Below, piece after piece: positions 1 through 10,288 of a stretch of DNA of 64,000 nt. Source of the stretch: Chondrosia reniformis (Eukaryota; Porifera; Demospongiae; Chondrillida; Chondrillidae); contig OX359200.1 of assembly GCA_947172415.1 (NCBI GenBank), forward strand, positions 126,501 to 190,500, given 5' to 3'. The notes under the pieces are model-generated. The model ran no database searches. It saw nothing but the letters and a program-made list of their open reading frames with translations, and was not told where the DNA came from. The position numbers were made by a program, and so were the translations under genes. Position 1 is the stretch's first letter. Each line of letters begins with the position of its first letter.

Positions 1-189
1 ACGTGTGTCTACTGTGTACGTGTGTCTGCTGTGTACGTGTGTCTGCTGTGTACGTGTGTCTGCTGTGTACGTGTGTCTGCTGTGTACGTGTGTCTACTGT
101 GTACGTGTGTCTACTGTGTACGTGTGTCTGCTGTGTACATGTGTTTGCTGTGTACGTGTGTCTACTGTGTACGTGTGTTTGCTGTGTAC
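1..189 (+). repeat. 17-bp minisatellite in BRD7/9 intron
   Basis: About eleven copies of a 17-bp unit with core TACGTGTGTCTGCTGTG, with variants (CTAC or TTGC for CTGC). The array runs to the window edge and stops at the acceptor of the first visible BRD7/9 exon; the last unit (TGTGTACAG) supplies that acceptor. Repetitive ORFs across it are low-complexity shadows. Confidence 0.9.
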
Positions 190-191
190 AG

Positions 192-3146
192 AGGTGGACA
201 TGGTGGAGGCATATAAATCTTTTTTACATAACATTCACGGAATGATACAGAGGTTAGATGTTGGGTGTGCATCATTTGGAAGAGATATGTGAACATTAAT
301 ATTCTGTTCCTTCAGGAGAGATCTTGGAGGTATATTTTCTGAGCCAGTGACAGAAGAGATCGCTCCGGGATACTCAAATCTGATATCCCAGCCAATGGAC
401 CTGGCAACCATGTCAAAGAAGATTGATGACAACTTGTACCCTTCTGTGAAAGATTTTAGGGTAAAACCCTTTCATTTGCATGTCATGTGACTTGGTGTCA
501 GTTGGCTGTGCCATGTGTTTAGGACGATCTTGTGCTGATGTGCAAGAATGCAATGACCTACAACACGACTGACACTATATATTATCAGGCAGCTCACCAG
601 TTCCTGGCAGTGAGCCTGAGGATCATGATAACAGTGAGACCTGACTGAGTGAGTGGTCTGGTGTTTCACTTGTCAACTGACCGTGTTGCTTTGTCTCCTC
701 AGGAGCTGGAGGGTCGACCAGACATTTTACAGCGTTTTGGTGGTATACCAGAAATGGAGACCTCTTCAGAGTTCCCAATAAAGCCCACCAATGTCAAGAT
801 CAACACTAAAAAACCGTTTGTCTGTCAATATAGTCTCAAAATGTTAAAAAAGATATATGCACAGAGAGATGGGTTAGTCTTGGCAAGCCAGCATGTTCCA
901 GAGGTAGCCATTTTGTTCTTATTAATTATATATAGGCAGATCCATGAACGTCTAAAAGTTAAGGTTCCTCCAGAGCTTTGTCAGGAAGTAGCTGAGGTTG
1001 TCATGGAAACTGATTCCAGCTCTATGCATGTTGGAGATTGCTCAGAAAAGTGTCAGTGGATGTACTTGCCGTCTGATGAGGAGTACAAAATGGAGGTTGA
1101 ACACATGATAGGCAGTCTAATGGAAGGGCTGGAGGAGGGAGACCAAGAAAACATGGCTACCTACTGCTTTCTGAACAAGAGTGAAGGAGGCAGGGTGACT
1201 ACAAATATCATTAACCCTGATGGTGTAGAATGTGAGGAAGTGTTTGTATCTCTTAATAGTCAATATACGTATGTCCCTCTTCTGCTCTGTATAGGTAAGT
1301 CTATCGATCTATCTGTCCTGAACACAAAGATCCAAGAGGGCAATCACGCTACCTACCTCCTGGAGACGGAAGATAGCAAACTGAAAAGTAGACCCATACC
1401 ATACATGATGTATGGGCCCTATGGCTCATTCTCCCCAGTATATGATTCAACCTTTGCCACTTTGTCAAGAATGGACAGCGACCTCCTGTACTCCACTTAT
1501 GGAGATGACACTGGAGTGAGCTATGCTCACAGGTTAGTGTAAATATTTCAAGCATACGAGTACAGGAATGTTTCTGACCTGTAGATTCCTTTAGTGTCCA
1601 CATAATTGAGAATTCTTTCCCTCTCTCCGCTGTTCATGTCTGTTCATATCCAGCCTTAGTCAGTTTGTTGAAGGAACAGGATCGTTTGTGATGGAAATGG
1701 CCAACTCAATGTTGAACACTCTCACTTGTAAGAGACATCACAGTCTTATGCAAAAGTTAAAGAAAGACAAAGGTCAGCCAGAAGGGGAGGTACCTTCAAG
1801 TGACAAGCCGGTCACAAGAGAAGAAGCTCCTGCAAGTTCAACTGTGATAATTCCTAAGTTGGAAACTATTCAAACTGCTACACCAGTGATTATACCAGCT
1901 ACAGAGGTAGCTCCCATCTCTACAGAGGTAGCTCCCATCTCTACAGGGACAGCTCCCATCTCTACAGTGGCAGCTCCCATCTCTACAGGGACAGCTCCCA
2001 TCTCTACAGTGGCAGCTCCCATCTCTACAGGGACAGCTCCCATCTCTATAGAGGTAGCTCCCATCTCTACAGAGGTAGCTCCCATCTCTACAGTGGCAGC
2101 TCCCATCTCTACAGTGGCAGCTCCCATCTCTACAGGGACAGCTCCCATCTCTACAGTGGCAGCTCCCATCTCTACAGGGACAGCTCCCATCTCTACAGTG
2201 GCAGCTCCCATCTCTACAGGGACAGCTCCCATCTCTACAGTGGCAGCTCCCATCTCTACAGTGGCAGCTCCCAGTTCTATAGAGGGAGGTGTTCAACAAG
2301 GTCTTTCTCAAAGGTTTGTATTGAGTGCACATTTCAACTCTAACTGGTTGATGATGTAGTTGTGTAACCTTATTTAACCTTATTTTGTAATCTTAATGAT
2401 GTTAAGCTAATTGCCCTTAAAAGGTAATCCTGTTGCACTTGAGCTATTCCCAGATGTCAGTTAAGCACACTGACCACAAATATGTAGAATGGTTGTGTGA
2501 ATATAAAAAGGTTCAAAGTAACCCAACCACCCACCTCATCCACTAATTTATATAGCAAATAATGCCATTGGATATGTACAATACTTTACCCATTGAAGTC
2601 ACTAATTTATATAGGAAATAATGCCATTGTATATGTACTATATGAGTTTGACATTTTATAGCATAATGCTTCAACAAACTCTGGCAGAAACAGCTAAAAT
2701 GATTTTGAAACTTCAAGAAATACAGCAGGTGAGATTAAGTAAAGTTGAACAAGATGGAACTATTTGTTCTCCAAAACAAGAAGAAAAGGCATTAGGTGAG
2801 TGCTATTGCCCACCTAGTGTTTTGTGGTAATTATGTCATTCTATGGTTTTCATATGATTCTCTTGGTTACCTAGGTAACAGTACAAGATCCCACAAGCTT
2901 GTAATTGTACTGACCTAATTGTCTCTTTCATTATATTAGCACAATCTATTTTGGAAAGACTAAAACACTTGTCTTCTCTGGTCAGCGGCAATACGTGTGT
3001 ATGAGTCTTGCTGTCATTATTCACAATGTGCATGTGTGTAGGTGCGACCCAACGACTTGGTTTCTCAGGAAACGCTCCGCAAGGCCATGGGGATAGTGTT
3101 ATACTCACTTCCACCAGAGGATATACCACGTGATGAAACAATGTGA
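192..3146 (+). CDS. BRD9: BRD7/BRD9-like bromodomain protein, 5' partial
   Basis: Chromatin reader of the BRD7/BRD9 family, subunits of PBAF or ncBAF SWI/SNF complexes in vertebrates. The bromodomain spans exons at about 192-252, 316-460, 523-633 and 703 onward. It shows the expected core: FSEPVTEEIAPGYS, QPMDLATM, then LMCKNAMTYN with the acetyl-lysine-binding Asn, and TIYYQAA. A DUF3512-type region follows to about 1533, with LLYSTYGDDTGVSYAHSLSQFV continuing across a splice to an exon at 1655. That exon carries a 21-bp coding minisatellite. Small exons near 2667-2795 and 2939-2998 lead to a last exon from about 3042. Its PNDLVSQETLRKAMGI matches the conserved BRD7 C-terminus, with stop TGA at 3144-3146. 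The N-terminus lies outside the window. BRD7 and BRD9 cannot be separated, so this may be the single pre-duplication ortholog. A possible 33-bp in-frame intron lies at 904-936. Confidence 0.88.
1897..2275 (+). repeat. 21-bp coding minisatellite (APIST-x-x) in BRD7/9
   Basis: Eighteen or so copies of a 21-bp unit, so seven residues per unit in one open frame. Each reads APIST followed by EV, GT or VA, giving a Ser/Thr/Pro/Ala-rich disordered linker between the DUF3512 region and the C-terminal part. The length keeps the frame open on the coding strand. The antisense Cys-Arg-Asp repeats and ATVEMG repeats in other frames are shadows. Confidence 0.92.
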
Positions 3147-3260
3147 CAGTTTCATTCAACATATTGTACACAAAATTAATGATTTGTTCATTTAGTTCAC
3201 TAAACTTATCTACAACTAAAGTGATGACTAATTGAGGTAGTGTAGTTTACTTGGAGAGAA

Positions 3261-3892
3261 TCACTTTCCAGTTCCATAGGCTGCACCACTAGATTTTTCC
3301 AAATCAGCTTTAATCTTGTCAAGATTAAGATCCTTCTTCTCGTCAGATAGAAATTCTTTACCAAATTGCTATATAAAATGGTCACGTGATACCTTACCAT
3401 AATTGCCATATTTGGTCAAAACTATAAAACAACATCCCACGTTTCATTGGTACATACTTTCCAAATTTCCTTGACAAATGCTTTGTCCGTGCTAACTGCT
3501 GCTTTCTTTAGAGCTCCGACAGCGGGCCCTATCCACGTTATTAACGCGAACTTTGCACGGCGGCTCATTTCGTCTCCCGTCTCGAAACGCAGATAACCAA
3601 ATACACGATTGTCATCTGCAAAAGTAAAGCGGTAACCCATTGAAAATACATTATGTTAATTGACTTACCTTGGCAACATTCAAGAAAGTCAGCTAAATCA
3701 TCACCGCTTTTGCCCTCCTCTTCTAACAGCTTTCCATCGTACGCGAATGCCGCCCTATACCATATCAAGTCTTGAAACACGAGGCAAGCATCTATATCTA
3801 CTAGCTTACCAGCATGTTGGGTCTTCGTCGGATCGAATTTCTTGGTATTTAGTGCGCATATTATCAGCAGCATTATCAGTAACCTTGCTCAT
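3261..3892 (-). CDS. COTL1: Coactosin-like actin-binding protein
   Basis: Single ADF-homology domain protein that binds F-actin. Four exons on the minus strand: 3892-3810, 3754-3669, 3615-3458, 3368-3261, summing to 435 bp (144 residues; vertebrate COTL1 has 142). Splicing gives CWAAFAYDGK at the first junction, then FGYLRFETGDEMSRRAKFALITWIG, the family's most conserved stretch, and KEFLSDEKKDL near the C-terminus. All introns are short (53-90 bp) with GT-AG ends. The start ATG at 3892 has no upstream alternative in frame. Its 3' end faces the BRD7/9 3' end 114 bp away, and the CYC1 stop lies 185 bp upstream on the same strand. Confidence 0.93.
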
Positions 3893-4077
3893 CTTTCTCG
3901 CTATCTCAGAACTACTCGCGCAAACACCACCGACCAAATGAGCTAGCTACTGCAGCGTCCCACGCTTTGTCCCATATTTATACACAAGTTACTAGACCGG
4001 AAGTGGCAATTAGCGAACTAGTTATTACATAAATACAGTACATCTAGATGCGGTAAACGAGTTAGATTCAGTCTGTG

Positions 4078-5984
4078 TCACTTTGCCCGATAGTAGATCT
4101 TTCTACTCTTGAGGACACTCCACTTGTGTCTTTTGGCATACCAAGTCACTAGTGTTAGCACTCCTATGATCATCAATGCTTTCATTCCCATCCTTTTCCT
4201 ATCATCATGCTCAGGCTCTGTAAGACAGAAAGGAGGCGTGGTCAAGCAAACAGGCACTAACAGAGAAGACTCCGCCTACCTGAGGCCCATCGCAGGAAAG
4301 TGGAAACGTCCTTTGCCATCTGACTCATTGTTGCAGGAGTACCTAGCGACAGAGGACAAGTGGTAGTGTTTCTTTCAGAGTATTTAGCAGGGGGGGAGGG
4401 CAAAATGATGATAATAGAAATGAAGAGGGGGCAAACATATTTAGTGCATCAATGTTCATTCTGACACATATATAGCATATAATATTCGTCATTTTCAAGG
4501 GGAGGGGGGGGAACTCCTGAGTGGTCAGGTTGTGTGGAGGACAAACAAGTACACACAAAGGGACATACCGTCATCAAATGTGACAGCATCATTGAAGAGA
4601 GCCTGTGCCATAGCAATCCACTGCCCGGGGAAGTAGACGTTGTAGTGCATGTCCTCCTTCTCCTCCACCCCGGCCGGAGGGTCCCAGTAGCCAGTCAGAA
4701 TTGAGAATAAGTAGTCCTGAGGGAGATGTAGACAAGATGATGAGCTGTCACATCCTCAATGGACTGTCCAAAGTATACTCTGAGAGAACAAGCTTACCTC
4801 TCCTCCATGTCGGGCCAGCACAATCTGGCTAAGGTCTGGTGGGAGAGCACCTGTGAGGAGCAAAGGTAAGAGTAGGGTACAACTGGGAGAGGAAGTCAAA
4901 ACACTTGTCTACCATTGTTGGCGTATCTGGCTGCCTCTTCATTTGGGTACGGGTTGGGAAAGTAGTCAAATAATTTGCCCGGTCTAGTTGTAGGGTTTCC
5001 CTCTTCATCATTGTCACCTGGAAACTCGTACTGCAGCAGAAACAGAAAAAGGAGGGGGATGGAGAGGGGTGGAGAGGAATGGAGAGGAATGGAGAGGAAT
5101 GGAGAGGTGTGAAGAGGGATGGAGAGGAATGGAGAGGGATGGAGAGGGATGGAGAGGGGTGGAGAGGAATGGAGAGGAATGGAGAGGAATGGAGAGGAAT
5201 GGAGAGGGATGGAGAGGGGTGGAGAGGAATGGAGAGGAATGGAGAGGAATGGAGAGGAATGGAGAGGAATGGAGAGGAATGGAGAGGAATGGAGAGGAAT
5301 GGAGAGGAATGGAGAGGAATGAAGAGGAATGGAGAGGGATGGAGAGGTGTGAAGAGGAATGGAGAGGGATGGAGAGGGATGGAGAGGTGTGAAGAGGGTA
5401 ATGACTACAACTGACCTCCTCTGCAAGTGCTCTCGCCTCCTCTTCTGTGTGAGACACGCCCACAAGGTTCCTGAAGGCCAGTTGGTTCATGCTGTGACAA
5501 GCAGCGCACACCTCCTTGTACACCTGGTAACCGCGGCGGACACTATCGAACACAAAGAGCTCCATTTAGCTAGAGAGCTAGTTTATGCACAGAACTGCTC
5601 TCTTACCTGGTGTGGTCCAACGCGCTGAATGCACCGCGGTGGGTCCAGGGGTACTTGGGTGGGTGGAGCTCTAGCTCCTCGGCAGTCAACGAGGACACCA
5701 TTAATCCAAGTCCAAACCCAGTGACGCCCACCATTCCGTAGTATTTGGATGACTACAAGTCATATTTAAAGAGGTTAACTGGAAAACGCTATATGAATAG
5801 AAATATAATTAGTCTTACCATTCCGGGAATTTTCTTAAAGTTTATGAAAGTCTCCTGGAAAAGTTGTCAAATATTGAACAATACTTAATTTAAAGCACTT
5901 TGCTTGTCTTACCGATGTACGCTGAGTGAAGCTCTTGAGCCCAGTGCAAACAGCGGCCCAGCACTTCCTCCAGTTGGACGCCAT
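4078..5984 (-). CDS. CYC1: Cytochrome c1, mitochondrial complex III
   Basis: Haem-c subunit of ubiquinol-cytochrome c reductase in the mitochondrial inner membrane. Nine exons: 5984-5913, 5854-5819, 5752-5607, 5542-5416, 5030-4913, 4850-4798, 4716-4569, 4342-4280, 4217-4078; 903 bp, 300 residues (human precursor 325). An Arg/Lys-bearing N-terminus looks like a mitochondrial presequence. Exon 4 has the haem motif CAACH inside [35 protein letters not shown] follows, then GQWIAMAQ with the likely axial Met, and [19 protein letters not shown]. The C-terminal anchor helix ([20 protein letters not shown]) is in exon 9. Intron 4 holds a 10-bp minisatellite. The gene is divergent from GPAA1. Confidence 0.97.
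5055..5398 (+). repeat. 10-bp minisatellite in CYC1 intron 4
   Basis: About 34 tandem copies of a 10-bp unit (GGAGAGGAAT with GGGAT, GGGGT and GTGTGAA variants) fill most of intron 4 (5031-5415). On the transcribed minus strand it is a pyrimidine-rich tract (CATTCCTCTC) directly downstream of donor 4, resembling an expanded polypyrimidine tract. Open frames through it (MERNGEE-type and [14 protein letters not shown]) arise because the unit has no stops; they are not genes. Confidence 0.93.
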
Positions 5985-6078
5985 TTTCAAACGGCTGGCA
6001 CAATTACGATTCAAGATGGCGGACCGATTGTTTGCAAGCAATTAGCTATGTGTGACTGATTCAAACATCCAGGTCAAT
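5985..6078. promoter_or_regulatory. Bidirectional promoter CYC1 / GPAA1
   Basis: Only 94 bp separate the divergent start codons of CYC1 and GPAA1, so both 5' leaders and core promoter elements must lie or overlap here. No clear TATA box is visible. It contains AAGATGGCGG, a YY1-like (AAnATGGCG) motif common in housekeeping promoters. Confidence 0.6.
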
Positions 6079-8684
6079 ATGAAGATTGCATCTTGGCTGG
6101 ACCCACAGAGGAGGAAGATATTGCTTGCAAAGTTTAGGAGAATTAAAACTAAATTGAGGTATGACGGACGAGTTGCTCTGGACTTTGTGCATCCATAACT
6201 TTATCCGTTTAGTGTTCTCTTATATGTGTGTGGCGTGGCTCTGTTCCTGGTACTCCCTCACGAGGACGTGTGTCCCAAGAACTATGTCGACGAGAACGCC
6301 TTAATGCCCTCCTATGCGACCATGGCTTTTGGACTCGATGGAGCAGACAGTATATTGGAATTTGACAACACTCTTAGTAGCTTCAGTGGAACAAGGTAAT
6401 ATGATCAATTTTGTGGGGCGTGGCTGTAGCTCCTTCATCCTGTGTAGAACTGACTTGTAGGTCCTTGCTAGAGGCTGTGGAGAGGGAGGCTGGAGCTCTG
6501 GGACTGGAGAGCCACAGACAAAACTTCTCCGTATCTCCTCCTCTTGGAGGGGACCTTGTTCAAGGGGTCAACCTTTATGCCACACTGCCGGCCCATCGCT
6601 CAGCAGGCATGGAGGCGCTGGTACTTCATGTGGCTCTGGAGGGCGGGGCTTGCAATCCAGTACACAGTGCAGCCTTTGCACTGGGAATGGCAAAGTTCTT
6701 TAAGAGTCAGTAGGTATCAGATTGTGTGAGGTGACCTTGATCATTGTGTGTCGGACTTTCAATAGGTAAGGTCACTTGGTCAAAAGACATCATTCTTCTG
6801 TTCACCACATCTGGAGTGGCTGGTCCTCAGGCCTGGATCCAGTCCTACCTTGGAATATCAAACCCAGGTTTGACACAGCATGTCAAAAGTGTAGAATTGA
6901 GTTGAGTGTATTGCCCCTTTCAGATCTCAGGCCATCGTCACTTGCTGTCAGATCAGGTACCATCATTGCTGCCATGAGTGTTGAGCTCTGCAGCCTCAAT
7001 TGGGAGCACCTGGACGTGTCAACACGTAAGCTCTTGTACACAGAGCAAGTACTTGCAATGAATGTTGTTACAATTTACAGTCGGTCAAAATGGACTCCAA
7101 CCGAATCAAGACATACTTAATGCACTCAATGTTGTGGCGCGATCCAATCAAGTTCATCTTCAGTTTGATGGCCAACGTGACAGTGCACATTTACCTAAAT
7201 CAGATACTTATAGACAGAACTTGAAAACAGTGCTACAGGGCCTAGCCCTACAGGCTACGGGTCTCCAAACGGGACTTCATGGATCATTTGTTAGGTGACT
7301 TGAAATTTGTGTGTGTATTTGGGGGTGTGGCCAACCCTGTCTCCTCCCCCTCCCCTGTCTGCAGATATAACATTGATGCGATCAGTGTACGTACGTCTGG
7401 AAAGGGTAAAAATGACAGACAGCAGGTTGTACGTTTGGGGAGGTGAGTGGTTAGAAGAGTTACCATGGAAATAGTTACCATAGCAATACTTTCTTTAACT
7501 ACAGAACTATTGAAGGATGGTATTCTAGCATGAACAACTTGTTGGAAAGGCTCCATCACTCTTACTACACCTACCTCACTGTGTCCAGCCACCGGTTCCT
7601 CTCCATCTCCGTCTACCTCCCGCCACTGGCCCTTCTCCTGGCAGTACCACTGCTTGATGTATCCTTCACTAACCATGTTACCGTGACTGTTGCTCTGAAA
7701 CACTTTTGGTCACACAGTCAAATTGCCTTAACTGTTTATAGGCTCTGGAGCAGTGGTTTGTAGGTAGTGAAGCTTCCAGCATCCAGTCTCCCAGTGCTGG
7801 TCAGGTGAGGCTGATGGACCCTTCACTGTTACCAGTGTAATGCTTGCGTCACCCTTGTTCACAGAGCCCCTCTCCTCTCAAGTACATCTCTGTGGTTTGG
7901 CTACATGGGGTAGCCACAGGAGCCTTGCTGTACACTGCACCAATGGTACTCCACTCCCTCAATGCACTCAGTGATCGTACTCTCATGGGTATTCTGCTCT
8001 CTGTGTTGGTGGGTGGGGCCACGCTGCCACTCCCCTTTAGGTAGGTTGCTACACCAGATCCACAACTCATGTAACTGCAAGTTTTCTCCATTTGTAGAGT
8101 GTCTGTGTCAGAAAGATCTTGGAGGTTGCTCAAATTCTCATTGATACTTCCCTTGGCCACCCTCCTCTTTGCACTGTCTGTTCTGAACTACTCACTGGCA
8201 TACCTCATTTCTGCAGCTATAGCACTACCAGTTATGGTTGCTCAGCCTCACAGAGGGTACGTTGTTGTGTAGAGGGTGTGTCCTAATCCTGGGGGTGTGT
8301 CCTAATCCTGGGGGTGTGTCCTAATCCTGTGGGTGTGTCCTAATCCTGTGGGTGTGTCCTAATCCTGTGGGTGTGTCACTTTCTTTTGCCACATTTAGGT
8401 CATCGCTTGTTCAACTGATTCGCTTGACTGCTCTTCTGGTAATCTCACCAGTTGGCCTATCTCTACTGGCAGTAGGTGGACATTTGGCCTTGTTCAAGCT
8501 GCCCCAGGGGTCTGGGGTGGAGCAGTTTGCAGTTCTGACATGGTCCCTCTTCAAGAGAGGTCTTTCTGAAGTGTATCTCGCCCACTGCCTGCTCCACCAG
8601 TGGCAGTTCGCGCTCATCACACTAGTGCTCACTCCGTGTTGGATGGTTCTATGGACGATGACACTACACACTGCCGTCCACTAA
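6079..8684 (+). CDS. GPAA1: GPI transamidase component GPAA1/Gaa1
   Basis: Multipass ER protein of the GPI transamidase complex, which attaches GPI anchors to proteins. Twelve exons: 6079-6158, 6213-6395, 6461-6705, 6766-6867, 6924-7025, 7081-7294, 7365-7442, 7505-7658, 7742-7804, 7865-8040, 8098-8256, 8399-8684; 1842 bp, 613 residues (human 621), all junctions in frame. After a short cytosolic N-terminus comes a membrane segment (LLYVCGVALFLVL). The luminal M28-peptidase-like domain follows, with WSKDIILLFT and AAMSVELCS. Then LLERLHHSYYTYLTVSSHRFLSISVYLPPLALLL matches human LLERLHQSFFLYL, and several C-terminal helices end in LTPCWMVLW. The last intron has a 19-bp minisatellite. Confidence 0.95.
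8266..8388 (+). repeat. 19-bp minisatellite in GPAA1 last intron
   Basis: Six copies of a 19-bp unit (GGGTGTGTCCTAATCCTGT) lie in intron 11. Each copy carries TCCTAAT, which resembles a branch-point consensus (yUnAy), so the array multiplies potential branch points just upstream of the final acceptor at 8397-8398. Confidence 0.88.
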
Positions 8685-8696
8685 CTTTTGTCACAT

Positions 8697-8705
8697 GTCA
8701 CGTGA
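8697..8705. promoter_or_regulatory. CACGTG E-box upstream of DOK-like gene
   Basis: GTCACGTGA sits 27 bp before the DOK-like start codon and 13 bp after the GPAA1 stop. It matches the E-box bound by bHLH-Zip factors such as USF, Myc/Max and MiT/TFE. Function is inferred from position and the recurrence of the motif at other gene starts in the window. Confidence 0.4.
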
Positions 8706-8731
8706 TTTTACCATCTAATTATTTTCTAAAC

Positions 8732-10154
8732 ATGTCGACTCCAAGGTCGGTGTTACGTGGTCATCTTCACCTCAAGATTGCTGGAGGATTGGTAAGTACA
8801 TAAAACGACTTTCCTGAAATCGTTTAACGTCGCCGTTCACTATAGGTCGGGTCGTTCACTTCGGCTTCAAAATATTATGTCAAGCTGTACCCTCCGGCGT
8901 CCATGGGAGGATGTAGGTTGGACTTCTTCAAGAAGGACACGGACGCTTCTGCAAACTGTTCCTGTAAATTGGACGCGAATACGGAGATCGAAGTGGTTCG
9001 AAGCAAGAAACAGACGCGCATTAAATATGGCTCACAGACCTACGAAGTCGGTTTCTCTTCGGAAAACGAAATGATTCGCTGGATGAGCAAAATAAAGGAA
9101 CTACAGCCTCGGGTGGGGTTTCGAGGAAACACTTCTGTTTTGGATACTGTCATATACGAGCGTCAGTTCTACAATGACCTTTGTGTTGTTTGAATTTCTA
9201 AATATTGACAGGGGTTGTGTTGTAATTCCTCTTTGTGTAGCTATCCCCGACCCGCAGCGCGACCGTGGCCCCTTTGACATTGACATTCAAGCCAACAGCA
9301 AGCTGCCGTACTCTGGACCAGCTAAACTGAAGATTGAGGTCATTGAAGGGCAGAGGCTGTACATTATAGACTTGTACTACATGCAGCGCAACAGATCACA
9401 GCAGATTGTGCGATGGCAGATTGACCACTTGAGAGGATACGGATCTTCAGATTCTGTATTGAAGATTGAAACTGGAAGGTGGGTGTCGTAAATAGGTATT
9501 GTTGAAACAACAATTTCCCGTCTTCCTGTAAACCAATGGCTTGTATCTCCTTCACTGAATAGGAAGACTCCTACGGGGCCAGGAATATTTGTCTTTAAGA
9601 CTAGTCAAGCGGAGACCATTAGAGCTGCAATTCACTATTGGGCAACAGAGATCTCTCGTGTGGGCAACATTCCTCGGTCTACCACAGTCAGCCAGCCGCA
9701 GTCTTCTGTGAGTTTAGTCCAACCATGTTACCAAGGAATAATGACTTTCTGTTAATTCCCATCAGACGTATCAAGAGATAGATACAGCCAATCGTGACGA
9801 AGGTCCTTATGTTGGCTTGAGACGCAACACTGCTGACCCAGTGCCTACCCCTGCCTCCCCCTCTGGGATGGAGCCCAGCCCCGCCTACATGTCCCTTGAT
9901 GTGGCTTCCAAAGTGACAACAGTCTACGAGCCACTGACAAAGTCAAAGTCAAAGACAAAGACACCCAAGGTTCCCATGGCAACCAGTTCCCCTGTTCCTC
10001 CCCCACCTGAGGCACCCCAGGAGGGGTCACAGTACATGGCTTTAGACAGGGTAAGTTGTGTTAAGATATTGTTCAAGCTCTCACTAACTGTTGTACGTTG
10101 TTCTCTCCACAGAGTCACCAGGAATCAAATTACCAGTCCCTTAAGGCCAGTTGA
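8732..10154 (+). CDS. DOK-like adaptor: PH plus IRS-type PTB domain
   Basis: Docking-protein-like adaptor acting under receptor tyrosine kinases. Exons: 8732-8791, 8846 to about 9182, 9241-9478, 9563-9707, 9766-10050, 10113-10154; about 368 residues. Residues 5-125 look like a PH domain (SKYYVKLYPPAS, MIRWMSKIKEL). An IRS-type PTB domain follows at about 135-260, with LKIEVIEGQRLYIIDL, WQIDHLRGYG and FVFKTSQAETIRAAI. The tail has tyrosines in docking-style contexts (YQEI, YVGL, YMSL, YEPL, YMAL, YQSL) and a proline-rich stretch (PVPPPPEAP), as in DOK, IRS and FRS2 families. The end of exon 2 is uncertain because its donor (GTGTTG) is weak. DOK is favoured over IRS by size and domain order; subfamily is not settled. 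Confidence 0.82.
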
Positions 10155-10179
10155 ACTACTGCTCATCCGTTATTGGCTA

Positions 10180-10206
10180 TACAAGTGTGTGTGTGTGTGT
10201 GTGCGT
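10180..10206 (+). repeat. (GT)n microsatellite
   Basis: Short GT run in the 134-bp gap between the DOK-like stop and the convergent DENND11 stop. No other feature is seen in that gap. Confidence 0.7.
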
Positions 10207-10288
10207 TGTGTGTAAAGACTAATTTTCAACCATACACTCCACAAAGTTCGACAAGCTTAATGTAACCATTATTTTGAATTCATTAAAG

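Noticed and set aside
1838-2332. Minus-strand Cys/Arg/Asp-rich 164-residue repeat protein
   Set aside because: Antisense of the BRD7/9 coding minisatellite.
4109-4366. Plus-strand 85-residue open frame
   Set aside because: Opposite strand of the last two CYC1 exons.
5014-5565. Minus-strand 183-residue frame running from CYC1 exon 4 into Ser/Pro repeats
   Set aside because: Read-through of a GT donor at 5415 into the intronic minisatellite; true exon 4 ends at 5416.
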